From contig JAHACE010000102.1 of NCBI GenBank assembly GCA_018376005.1, forward strand, positions 1-8,227: DNA of 8,227 bases, read 5' to 3'. Origin of the DNA: Atopobium sp. Its GTDB lineage: Bacteria > Actinomycetota > Coriobacteriia > Coriobacteriales > Atopobiaceae. How positions within the stretch are numbered: position 1 is the first letter of the stretch; each line of letters begins with the position of its first letter. Of the stretch, positions 1 to 5,664 are shown one piece after another. The notes beneath the pieces were generated by a model. That model had not been told where the DNA came from. It did not search any database and worked only from the letters and a program-made list of their open reading frames with translations. Made by a program: the position numbers and the translations under genes.

Positions 1-441
1 TCCACCAGAAAGAGAAGCAATCTCTCTAAAGCGGAGGTTGGCAATACCAACTGTCTCTAGAGCATAGGTAATGCGCTCTGGAATCTCTGCATGAGGAACC
101 GCAAAGTTCTCAAGGCCAAAGAGAAGCTCATCCTCAACAATTGAAGCAACCATCTGCGCGTTAATATCCTGGGTTACAGAACCCACAATTTTAGAGATAT
201 CAGTCAGCGCAACTGTGCAGGTATCCATTCCAGCAACAAGAATCTTTCCAAAGAAACTTCCTCTGAAGTGATGAGGAATGGCGCCAGAGAGCGCAAGAGC
301 AAGCGTAGACTTACCTGCACCAGAAGGGCCAACAATACCTACAAAGTCACCCTCCTGAACGCTCAGCGACAGCTCATTAAGAGCGCGCACCGAGCTATCA
401 GGATAGCTGTATGACACAGATTGAACTTCAATAATTGACAC
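1..441 (-). CDS. ECF transporter ATP-binding protein (EcfA-like), C-terminus beyond the window
   Basis: ATPase subunit of an energy-coupling factor transporter, which would hydrolyse ATP at the inner face of the membrane to drive uptake through the S component encoded just upstream. The visible 147 residues carry a Walker A motif GPSGAGKST (about residues 38-46), a Q-loop region VTQDINAQMV (Q91) followed by EDELLFGLEN, which is the EcfA-type pattern, and end exactly on the ABC signature LSGG. Walker B and the H-loop lie beyond the left edge. I chose the GTG at 441-439 because it is preceded by GGAG six bases upstream and gives the usual short N-terminus before the first strand. It starts 35 bp after the S-component stop, so the two are almost certainly co-transcribed under the same Trp attenuator. 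A single or a duplicated (two-ATPase) protein cannot be distinguished from this fragment. Confidence 0.9.
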   Translation of the reverse strand, partial: MSIIEVQSVSYSYPDSSVRALNELSLSVQEGDFVGIVGPSGAGKSTLALALSGAIPHHFRGSFFGKILVAGMDTCTVALTDISKIVGSVTQDINAQMVASIVEDELLFGLENFAVPHAEIPERITYALETVGIANLRFREIASLSGG

Positions 442-476
442 AGTGTTCTCCAGGAAATATATGCGTATCTAAGAAC

Positions 477-1070
477 TTATCGGCCCAAAACCTTCTTAAG
501 AGGAGCCGCAAGAACCTGAACAACAATAGCATTAAAGAAAGCAGTTCCCACGATGACAGGAAGCATTACGTAGAAAAGCTCAATAGTTGCACCCTTGGCT
601 GGAATAGCAATGGCAGCAAAGATGAGGCCAGAAATAAGCGTGGTTACAAAAGAGCCAATTGCAGGCATTACTGGTTTATCTGCAAGAGCAGACTTTGTGA
701 AAGCAAACATAACAAGTGAAGCAACACCTTCTGCAACAAAATCAGCACCAGGGACAGAGGTGGTCAGCTGAATAACAGTAGCTGCAATAAGGCCAACAAC
801 CAGGCTCTGAACAGCAGTTGGCTTCAGCAGAAGAATAGCCAGGCAGAAGGACGCAATAATGAACTCTGGACCAATGCCAATAGCACTAATTGCTTTACCA
901 ACGGTTAGGTTAAGAATAAAACCAGCTGCAATAAGAACAGCAACAAGAACAAGAGAAGTGACATCCAAAACGCCTGCAGACTTTGAAACAGCAACAACAC
1001 GTGGTGCCTGCTCAGCAGATCCTGTCTCTGTGTCTGCGGCGTTGACCTGATTGAGATTTTCTGTAGACAT
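477..1070 (-). CDS. ECF transporter S component, predicted tryptophan uptake
   Basis: Small integral membrane protein of 197 residues, expected to bind the substrate and work with the ECF ATPases and EcfT. After a hydrophilic N-terminal tail of about 33 residues there are about five to six hydrophobic segments (roughly 36-55, 66-82, 84-103, 110-127, 135-157, 165-190), the size and layout of ECF S components. The ATPase gene begins 35 bp downstream. The start is the ATG at 1070-1068, preceded by AGGAG at a good distance; a longer reading from 1097 would begin immediately beside the U tract of the upstream terminator and has no ribosome binding site. Sequence alone does not name the substrate for me. 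The tryptophan assignment is an inference from the upstream attenuator, whose leader peptide reads three Trp codons in a row. Another aromatic compound or a Trp precursor such as indole or anthranilate remains possible. Confidence 0.8.
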   Translation of the reverse strand: MSTENLNQVNAADTETGSAEQAPRVVAVSKSAGVLDVTSLVLVAVLIAAGFILNLTVGKAISAIGIGPEFIIASFCLAILLLKPTAVQSLVVGLIAATVIQLTTSVPGADFVAEGVASLVMFAFTKSALADKPVMPAIGSFVTTLISGLIFAAIAIPAKGATIELFYVMLPVIVGTAFFNAIVVQVLAAPLKKVLGR

Positions 1071-1097
1071 ACAAACTCCTGCAAGAAACGTACGCAC

Positions 1098-1124
1098 AAA
1101 AAAAGCTCTCGGTCACCCGAGAGC
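1098..1124 (-). terminator. Intrinsic terminator of the Trp attenuator
   Basis: The minus-strand RNA forms a perfect 8-bp stem, GCUCUCGG (1124-1117) with CCGAGAGC (1112-1105), closed by a GUGA loop of GNRA type and followed by seven U (1104-1098). It lies between the leader peptide stop (1150) and the S-component start (1070), so it can cut transcription before the transporter genes. Its 3' half (1115-1106) can instead pair with 1167-1157 in the end of the leader peptide reading frame. Confidence 0.93.
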
Positions 1125-1149
1125 CTCTAAATGCGTATGCAGAAGCAAC

Positions 1150-1212
1150 TCATCGCTGACCGGAGAAAGACAAGTTGTTCCACCACCACTGCTGAGTGCA
1201 TGTAGCGCGCAT
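1150..1212 (-). CDS. Trp leader peptide with three consecutive Trp codons
   Basis: Twenty-codon reading frame beginning MRATCTQQWWWNNL and ending in a UGA stop at 1152-1150. Three of its 20 residues are Trp, encoded in a row by UGG codons at 1188-1180. It has one of the strongest ribosome binding sites in the window, GGGAGGAG at 1228-1221, eight bases before the ATG at 1212-1210. A 5'-proximal short frame rich in one amino acid, placed before an intrinsic terminator, is the hallmark of a ribosome-mediated attenuator; actinobacterial trp operons are known to use leader peptides with WWW. The peptide itself need have no function beyond sensing charged tRNA-Trp. It is too short to be found by ordinary gene callers. 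Confidence 0.9.
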   Translation of the reverse strand: MRATCTQQWWWNNLSFSGQR

Positions 1213-1252
1213 GATATGTCCTCCTCCCAAGAGCGTAAATTGCAATGTAAGA

Positions 1253-1283
1253 AGAATACCATTACTTTGCCAGATTGTGTCAA
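1253..1283 (-). promoter_or_regulatory. Promoter for the Trp leader and ECF genes
   Basis: A consensus -35 hexamer TTGACA (1283-1278) is followed after 19 bases by TATTCT (1258-1253), which is preceded by TGG, giving an extended -10 element. Spacing is longer than ideal, but the TG extension can compensate. Transcription would begin near 1246, about 35 nt before the leader peptide start, and the promoter lies just after the rpmA terminator. Placement is by eye. Confidence 0.6.
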
Positions 1284-1340
1284 GAAATACATTAAGAAAC
1301 AAATTAGAAACTGTGAACGGTGCGCGTAAGGTACCGCGAG

Positions 1341-1366
1341 AAAAAAGGGGTCCCGAAGGACCCCTT
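1341..1366 (-). terminator. Intrinsic terminator after rpmA
   Basis: In the minus-strand transcript a perfect 9-bp stem AAGGGGUCC (1366-1358) with GGACCCCUU (1353-1345) is closed by a UUCG tetraloop inside a C-G pair, an extra-stable cUUCGg loop, and runs into U residues (1346-1341). It begins about 27 bases after the rpmA stop codon and separates the ribosomal protein unit from the ECF unit, which has its own promoter 60 bp further on. Confidence 0.93.
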
Positions 1367-1393
1367 GAATGAACTGCGAATGTTCAAGAAAAC

Positions 1394-1648
1394 TTATGCC
1401 TCAGCAGCAACGACGTTAACGACGTGCTTAGCACCCTTCTTGAACTCAACAACGCCATCGCAAAGTGCAAAGAGAGTGTCATCCTTGCCGCGACCAACGT
1501 TTACGCCAGGAGTGATGTGAGTACCACGCTGACGGATGATAATCTGGCCAGCCTTGATTGCCTGACCACCGTAAATCTTAACGCCAAGGCGCTGTGCTTG
1601 TGAGTCGCGACCATTGCGGGAAGAGCCGAGACCTTTCTTGTGTGCCAT
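1394..1648 (-). CDS. rpmA: 50S ribosomal protein L27
   Basis: Component of the large ribosomal subunit whose flexible N-terminus reaches the peptidyl transferase centre. At 84 residues it has normal length, begins MAHKKGLGSSRNGRDS and continues with the conserved RLGVKIYGGQAIKAGQIIIRQRGT core and GRGKDDTLFAL. The N-terminus lacks the cleavable extension seen in Firmicutes, consistent with the absence of the Prp protease gene that often sits between L21 and L27 there. It follows rplU after 38 bp with an AGG-rich ribosome binding site, and the terminator at 1341-1366 ends the unit. The GTPase gene obg, a common downstream neighbour, is not present here. Confidence 0.98.
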   Translation of the reverse strand: MAHKKGLGSSRNGRDSQAQRLGVKIYGGQAIKAGQIIIRQRGTHITPGVNVGRGKDDTLFALCDGVVEFKKGAKHVVNVVAAEA

Positions 1649-1686
1649 AAATGCTACCTGCCTATCTCAATATCAGAAGTGACCAA

Positions 1687-2037
1687 TTACTCTGCAGACT
1701 CGTCGGATGCCTTAGCAGCAGCCTTACGAGCGGTAGGGAGCGCGGTAACCTTCAGCTTAGTAAGGTTCTGACGGTGACCGTTGGCGCGGTGATAGCGCTT
1801 ACGCTTGTGGAACTTGAAGACGAGGACCTTCTTGTCCTTGTACTGCTCAAGAACCTCACAGGTAACCTTCTTAGAGGAAAGAGTGGCAGCGTCAGCAACA
1901 ACCTTCTTGCCGTCGTTAAGCATAAGAACATCAAGCTTTACCTTATCGCCAGGCTGCGCATCAAGCTTCTCGACGCTAATTACGTCGCCCTTGGCAACCT
2001 TATACTGCTTGCCACCAGTTGCTACGATTGCGTACAT
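1687..2037 (-). CDS. rplU: 50S ribosomal protein L21
   Basis: Large-subunit ribosomal protein of 116 residues that binds 23S rRNA. The N-terminus MYAIVATGGKQYKV and the late basic block FKFHKRKRYHRANGHRQ are the family's most recognisable segments. The C-terminus carries a short Ala/Lys tail ending in acidic residues (KAAAKASDESAE), slightly longer than the minimal family length. The start at 2037 is supported by GAAGGG (2051-2046) eight bases upstream. It is the first gene of the rplU-rpmA unit and has its own promoter and a structured leader of about 145 nt, suggesting regulation separate from the genes upstream. Confidence 0.98.
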   Translation of the reverse strand: MYAIVATGGKQYKVAKGDVISVEKLDAQPGDKVKLDVLMLNDGKKVVADAATLSSKKVTCEVLEQYKDKKVLVFKFHKRKRYHRANGHRQNLTKLKVTALPTARKAAAKASDESAE

Positions 2038-2183
2038 GTGTGTAACCCTTCATTGCTGATTCTTGCAACGATTAATACTATCTTTGCATTTCTGAAGATC
2101 CGAGCAAAGATCTTCGCCGCCGTGACCTGTGGCATCCGCGGGAAACTGTCGGTGTCCCATGTCCCTCGGCGAGAAACACAACT
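2038..2183 (-). promoter_or_regulatory. Structured 5' leader of rplU, possible ribosomal-protein switch
   Basis: From the predicted transcription start near 2183 to the rplU start codon there are about 145 untranslated bases. Visible pairings in the RNA are: GAAGAUC (2115-2109) with GAUCUUC (2100-2094), 7 bp with an 8-nt loop; AUCUUUGC (2111-2104) with GCAAAGAU (2087-2080), 8 bp; and CGUUGC (2070-2065) with GCAAUG (2056-2051), 6 bp, ending directly at the Shine-Dalgarno sequence. The first two share bases 2111-2109 and loop sequences, so they exclude each other. Leaders of L21 operons are known regulatory RNAs in Firmicutes; I cannot say whether this one belongs to that family. Confidence 0.5.
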
Positions 2184-2189
2184 CGAAAT

Positions 2190-2218
2190 AGTCTACTGCA
2201 TATTTCAGAAAATTCCAA
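2190..2218 (-). promoter_or_regulatory. Promoter for rplU-rpmA
   Basis: TTGGAA (2218-2213) and TAGACT (2195-2190) are separated by exactly 17 bases, a good sigma-70-type pair, and lie just after the stop codon of the DUF2344 gene. Predicted transcription start is near 2183. No clear terminator separates the upstream gene from this promoter, so some read-through from the upstream operon is possible. Confidence 0.6.
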
Positions 2219-2232
2219 GACAAAACTACATG

Positions 2233-2964
2233 TTATAGAGGCTTCACAAGGAGTCCATTTTCTGAAACGTGTGCCTGTGAGGGTCTAAGCGCTGCTCGTG
2301 GATCTTGGAGCGTATCAAGCTCAAATGAAATGCATGCATCAGATGAGCTTTCAGAGATGTTGTAACCCGCAAACGTTGTCTCCAAGTTGACCACTTTTTG
2401 CTTGTCACCGCGCATGTACGTCAGCTCTTTTTTGACGAGAAGATCCTCAAACCCCCAACGCAACGCCTCGGACTTTAGGCCGTCTCCCAAAATGTCGCAT
2501 CTCCAGTGAGCAGCATTCAACCATGCTTCAAGCGCTGGCAGCGACCGATCAACGTAGCTGACAGCAAACGGAGCAAGCGCGGGAGGCGTTGCCGACAACA
2601 GCCTCTCTAACGCTTCATCCGGGTCCACGTATTCTGTGAGCTTCAAGTCAAAGTACTCCGCCTCAGACGAAGCACCAACGGGAAGCGCCTGAGAGAACTG
2701 AACGCCCATGCGCTTTGCAAAGCCATTACCCACCCTAAACGGTAACTGAGCTCGGCGAACACAGCGCTCAATGGTACCAATAAGCTCAAGGTGTCCTAAA
2801 AACGCAAGGCGGTCATCTTTCTTGTAAGCCACGCGAAGCCTAAAAATCTCTGCTCCACGTTCCGTCATAATCTCTGGCTGAATCTGCGGTCTACCAGCAC
2901 GCCAGTCCTTCTTCATGGGCTCAGCCACCTCAGGAGCTACGCTCTCTTCCTGCACATCCGTCAT
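2233..2964 (-). CDS. TIGR03936/DUF2344 family radical SAM-linked protein
   Basis: A 243-residue protein of the family regularly encoded beside, or fused to, TIGR03960-type radical SAM proteins; its biochemical role is not established. The family signature is seen from about residue 41: FRLRVAYKKDDRLAFLGHLE, followed by ERCVRRAQLPFRVGNGF and the Gln-rich AKRMGVQFSQALPVG stretch. About 35 residues before this are a charged, probably disordered, N-terminal extension. The start at 2964 is preceded by a G-rich stretch, and the gene begins 31 bp after the radical SAM stop codon, so the pair is co-transcribed. In many bacteria an RNase E/G gene follows before rplU-rpmA; here none intervenes. An internal Met at residue 17 is an alternative start. 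Confidence 0.9.
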   Translation of the reverse strand: MTDVQEESVAPEVAEPMKKDWRAGRPQIQPEIMTERGAEIFRLRVAYKKDDRLAFLGHLELIGTIERCVRRAQLPFRVGNGFAKRMGVQFSQALPVGASSEAEYFDLKLTEYVDPDEALERLLSATPPALAPFAVSYVDRSLPALEAWLNAAHWRCDILGDGLKSEALRWGFEDLLVKKELTYMRGDKQKVVNLETTFAGYNISESSSDACISFELDTLQDPRAALRPSQAHVSENGLLVKPL

Positions 2965-2995
2965 GAGCGCACCCCCATCAAAACGTTGTCAACCT

Positions 2996-4747
2996 TTAAG
3001 GTTTGGCATACCGCACATCCCGTACAAGAGGTAAACGTGCAGTCAGGTGTGGTGTTGCCTGGATATCAAAGGTCTCTGTTGCAATATCAGAGAGCGAGAA
3101 ACCCAGACTTTCTGCTGCCGCATTCCAAGCATCAAGATTAAACTCGCTGGTCCATGCATCAAACTTACAACCATTTTTCCAAGCCCGGTAAATCAAATCA
3201 AAACCGTCGCGGCCCATCTTTGAAAGCGCACCTTCTACCAAGGACGTTCCAGAATCGTGGTAGGCAATCTTGAGTCCCCTATCGTGATTTGACGACAAGA
3301 GCAACTGCTGTCTACGCTGGGCTTCCTCACGAGAAATCTGGCCAACCCACTGGAATGGCGTGTAGGACTTGGGCACAAATACGGCAACAGAAGCAGAAAC
3401 CGTAACGCCCTTGCCGCCAATTTCTCGACCGATATCTAAAATACGTTTTGCAACTGCGGGAATGGCTTGAATGTCTTCATCGGTTTCTGTTGGAAGGCCC
3501 ATCATAAAGTAGAGCTTCATGCGGCGCCAGCCGTTTTCAAACGCATTTCTAGCTGCCGATTCAAGATCATCCTCAGTGACATTTTTGTTGATGACGTCAC
3601 GCATGCGCTGAGAACCTGCTTCTGGAGCAAACGTCAGTCCGCCACGCCTTGAAGTAGAAACGGCGTCTGCCATCTCCGCGCCAAACGCGTCCATACGCTG
3701 GGAAGGAATGGAGATTCGCACGCCGCGCTTACGCAAATCAGAGTTCATACGGCGCAAAATGTAGCCGCACTGAGAGTGATCCGTTGTAGAGAGCGACGTG
3801 AGCGAAACCTCATCGTAGCCGCTCTTCAAAAGGCCTTCCTCGCCTGCTTTCACAATCTGCTGAGCTGGACGCTCGCGAACAGGACGATACGTCATACCAG
3901 CCTGACAGAACCTACAGCCGCGAGCACAGCCACGCTGAATCTCTAGAGCCAGCCTGTCCTGAACAATCTCGGTATACGGAACAATGCGCTGCGCAACAGG
4001 GTCTGTTACTGAAAGATCTGGCAGGCAACGTTTATAAACCACGCTTGGAGCGCTACTTCCCTCTTTAGGAACCGCATATCCCCAGCGTGTTGAGGTATTG
4101 TCGTGCACAATCTGATAAAGCGAAGGCACGTAGACACCTTGAATCTGTGACAGTCTACGCAAAATTTCTTGGCGAGAAACTCCGTCAAGCTTGGAAGTTC
4201 TCACGCACTCGCACATCTCTACCAGCGCTTCTTCGCCATCACCTAAAAGAATTGCATCAAAGAGCGGGGCCACTGGCTCTGAGTTCCAAACAGAAGGACC
4301 GCCACCAAAAATAAGTGGGTCCTCTTCATCACGTTCTTCGGAAAGCTTTGGAATACCTGCCAAATCAAGCGTTTCTATAATATTGGTTGCGATCATTTCA
4401 TGCGCAAGGGTGAAGCCCACTACATCAAAAGATGCTAAAGGCGCAGCACCCTCCAACGAAAGCAGAGGAACATTGCGATTGCGCATCAAAGCTGCCATAT
4501 CGACCCAAGGCAGATAGGCGCGCTCACAAGAAATATGAGGCGCCTTATTCAAAGCGTTATAGAGAATAGCAATGCCTAAATTAGGCTGACCCACCTCGTA
4601 CACGTCAGCGTAAACCATACAAACGTGAAACGGACCTTCTTGCTCCTCTACTGCTCCCCACTCGTGATTTAAGTATCTTGAGGGTTTCTCGACATGCGGA
4701 AGCATGGGCTCAATGAGATGGAAGAGATTTTCTCGTTTAACACGCAC
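2996..4747 (-). CDS. TIGR03960 family B12-binding/radical SAM protein
   Basis: A 583-residue radical SAM enzyme of unknown substrate. The N-terminal half resembles the cobalamin-binding-type fold of this family, with YEVGQPNLGIAILYNALN (about 50-68), a GFTLAHEM segment (111-118) and GGGPSVWNSEPVAPLFDAIL (148-167) leading to GDGEE. The core carries CARGCRFC, giving the CX3CX2C ligands of the 4Fe-4S cluster at Cys274, Cys278 and Cys281, followed by typical SAM-binding strands (EVSLTSLST; TFAPEAGSQRMR; KLYFMMGLPTET). The start is GTG at 4747-4745; its ribosome binding site is weak, and translation is probably helped by the gene 13 bp upstream. The following gene is its usual DUF2344 partner. The two are thought by association to act on translation or RNA, given their frequent neighbours (rng, rplU, rpmA), but this is not shown. 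Confidence 0.93.
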   Translation of the reverse strand: MRVKRENLFHLIEPMLPHVEKPSRYLNHEWGAVEEQEGPFHVCMVYADVYEVGQPNLGIAILYNALNKAPHISCERAYLPWVDMAALMRNRNVPLLSLEGAAPLASFDVVGFTLAHEMIATNIIETLDLAGIPKLSEERDEEDPLIFGGGPSVWNSEPVAPLFDAILLGDGEEALVEMCECVRTSKLDGVSRQEILRRLSQIQGVYVPSLYQIVHDNTSTRWGYAVPKEGSSAPSVVYKRCLPDLSVTDPVAQRIVPYTEIVQDRLALEIQRGCARGCRFCQAGMTYRPVRERPAQQIVKAGEEGLLKSGYDEVSLTSLSTTDHSQCGYILRRMNSDLRKRGVRISIPSQRMDAFGAEMADAVSTSRRGGLTFAPEAGSQRMRDVINKNVTEDDLESAARNAFENGWRRMKLYFMMGLPTETDEDIQAIPAVAKRILDIGREIGGKGVTVSASVAVFVPKSYTPFQWVGQISREEAQRRQQLLLSSNHDRGLKIAYHDSGTSLVEGALSKMGRDGFDLIYRAWKNGCKFDAWTSEFNLDAWNAAAESLGFSLSDIATETFDIQATPHLTARLPLVRDVRYAKP

Positions 4748-4760
4748 GATAGTCTACTTT

Positions 4761-5327
4761 CTATCTTTTGGCGAGGGACTGTGTGGTTGCTATCTCCACG
4801 GTATTTGATTGTGAATTTGTATCTGCTGTTGCGCTTGCATCTGTAGAAGCACTCGAAGCGCCAGTTTTAGTAGAAGAATCAGCTGCTACCCCGTCGCGTT
4901 TCTCGGCAATTTTGCGAGCGTACGCGTGAATGACGCGAGCAGTAGTGTGAGTTCCTGCGTATCCCATGCCAGCCTTAAGCGCCCAGCCAAATCCTGGAAC
5001 TGTGCCTGCGACCGTGCGTGCAACCGTACGGTATCCAAAGCCCGCACCCACAACGCCGAGAAGTTCGGCGATGGTTTCAACACTCATATTGATGTTATAG
5101 GCGGCGGTAATATCAAGTGCCAGCCTAATCTGGCGCGCAGTCATCAGCGGCATATCAGAGCCGGGAATAAGTGAAACAGCTCCAATAGCTGCATTTTCTT
5201 TAGCGCAAGCAGCAGTTATCTGTTTGACCACTTGAGTTCTACAAAGAGGATACGCTGCCGCAAAAGAGACTGATTTTTCTGTTGCAGTTGCAATCCATGA
5301 AGAGAGTCGATCAAACAACCACGGCAC
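4761..5327 (-). CDS. DUF697-like membrane-associated protein of unknown function
   Basis: 188 residues. The central part, about 45-140, contains IGAVSLIPGSDMPLMTARQIRLALDI and later Gly/Ala-rich hydrophobic segments (LLGVVGAGFGYRTVARTVAG; FGWALKAGMGYAG), the pattern of the DUF697 domain that elsewhere follows a GTPase domain. No GTPase motifs are present in this protein. The last 45 or so residues are Ser/Thr/Ala-rich low complexity, probably disordered. The best start is GTG at 5327, which overlaps the end of the preceding gene by 17 bp with no good ribosome binding site, so translational coupling is likely; an in-frame stop at 5345-5343 rules out a longer form. It lies between rodA and the radical SAM gene. 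Function is unknown; DUF697 is a moderate-confidence match by eye. Confidence 0.75.
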   Translation of the reverse strand: MPWLFDRLSSWIATATEKSVSFAAAYPLCRTQVVKQITAACAKENAAIGAVSLIPGSDMPLMTARQIRLALDITAAYNINMSVETIAELLGVVGAGFGYRTVARTVAGTVPGFGWALKAGMGYAGTHTTARVIHAYARKIAEKRDGVAADSSTKTGASSASTDASATADTNSQSNTVEIATTQSLAKR

Positions 5328-5661
5328 AAGGAATTGAATGACTTACTAACATAGTAAGAGCATCCTCATACTGTGATGTTGGTGTAGGAATAATCACCGC
5401 AATATCAGGAATGGCGGCATTCTTTCCCGCACGACCAGTGCCTCCAGAAACAAACGAAACACCGTCGGCAAGTTTAGAGACGCGCACCGTTGCATCTGTT
5501 CTCTCTGGCATAAAATACGTATGAACAGCAAGAATTGCCTCTTCAGAGGCAAGGGAATCAACATAGATATGCGTGTAGGTTGGCTCAAGAGATGAGAGCG
5601 AGCCGCGGAATTCCTGCAGTACAGAAGTTGCAAGCTTGCCTAAGCTGTTTCTTTTTGCCAT
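5311..5661 (-). CDS. Conserved-looking protein of unknown function between rodA and a DUF697-like gene
   Basis: 116 residues, not recognised. There is no signal peptide or membrane segment. The C-terminal half has a glycine-rich turn, SGGTGRAGKNAA (about 73-84), then alternating hydrophobic strands, PDIAVIIPTPT and HSIPCAVVV, that look like the end of an alpha/beta nucleotide-binding-type fold, though no complete P-loop or NKxD motif can be assigned. It begins 3 bp after the rodA stop and its own stop lies inside the following gene's first codons (17-bp overlap). Because DUF697 domains are usually C-terminal to a GTPase domain, this gene may be a degenerate remnant or partner of such a domain; that is speculation from position and the strand pattern. 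Confidence 0.75.
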   Translation of the reverse strand: MAKRNSLGKLATSVLQEFRGSLSSLEPTYTHIYVDSLASEEAILAVHTYFMPERTDATVRVSKLADGVSFVSGGTGRAGKNAAIPDIAVIIPTPTSQYEDALTMLVSHSIPCAVVV

Positions 5662-5664
5662 AGC

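Larger units (their letters stand above)
1098..1212 (-). promoter_or_regulatory. Tryptophan transcription attenuator
   Basis: Three mutually dependent pairings can be read by eye in the transcript. The early hairpin is 1177-1169 with 1154-1146 (9 bp including two G-U pairs, 14-nt loop). The antiterminator is 1167-1157 with 1115-1106 (9 Watson-Crick pairs, one G-U, one bulged C at 1163). The terminator is 1124-1117 with 1112-1105. A ribosome stalled on the Trp codons (1188-1180) would reach to about 1176-1170, breaking the early hairpin and leaving the antiterminator strand free, so transcription continues. A ribosome that reaches the stop codon (1152-1150) would cover 1167-1157, so the terminator forms. 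With no translation, the early hairpin keeps the antiterminator strand in its loop. The footprints are general knowledge; the folding has not been computed. Confidence 0.85.

Noticed and set aside
1071..1097. Longer N-terminus for the ECF S component
   Set aside because: It would begin right at the terminator U tract with no ribosome binding site, whereas the ATG at 1070 has a well-placed AGGAG.
1284..1340. Possible operator upstream of the ECF promoter (GGTACC palindrome; ACTGTGAACGGT imperfect repeat)
   Set aside because: The palindromes are short and imperfect, match no repressor site I recognise, and the attenuator already accounts for regulation.
1329..1366. T-box-like motif (GGTACCGCG) followed by a hairpin on the plus strand
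   Set aside because: No gene follows on the plus strand, no specifier stem is visible, and the hairpin has its U tract on the minus strand, where it is plainly the rpmA terminator.
1651..2238. 195-codon plus-strand open frame opposite rplU and its leader
   Set aside because: It is antisense to the clearly conserved L21 gene and its translation resembles no protein family; it is a shadow of codon bias.
5311..5345. Programmed frameshift fusing the two small genes after rodA
   Set aside because: The frames overlap enough for it, but I see no convincing slippery heptamer and simple start-stop coupling explains the 17-bp overlap; kept only as a test in the findings.
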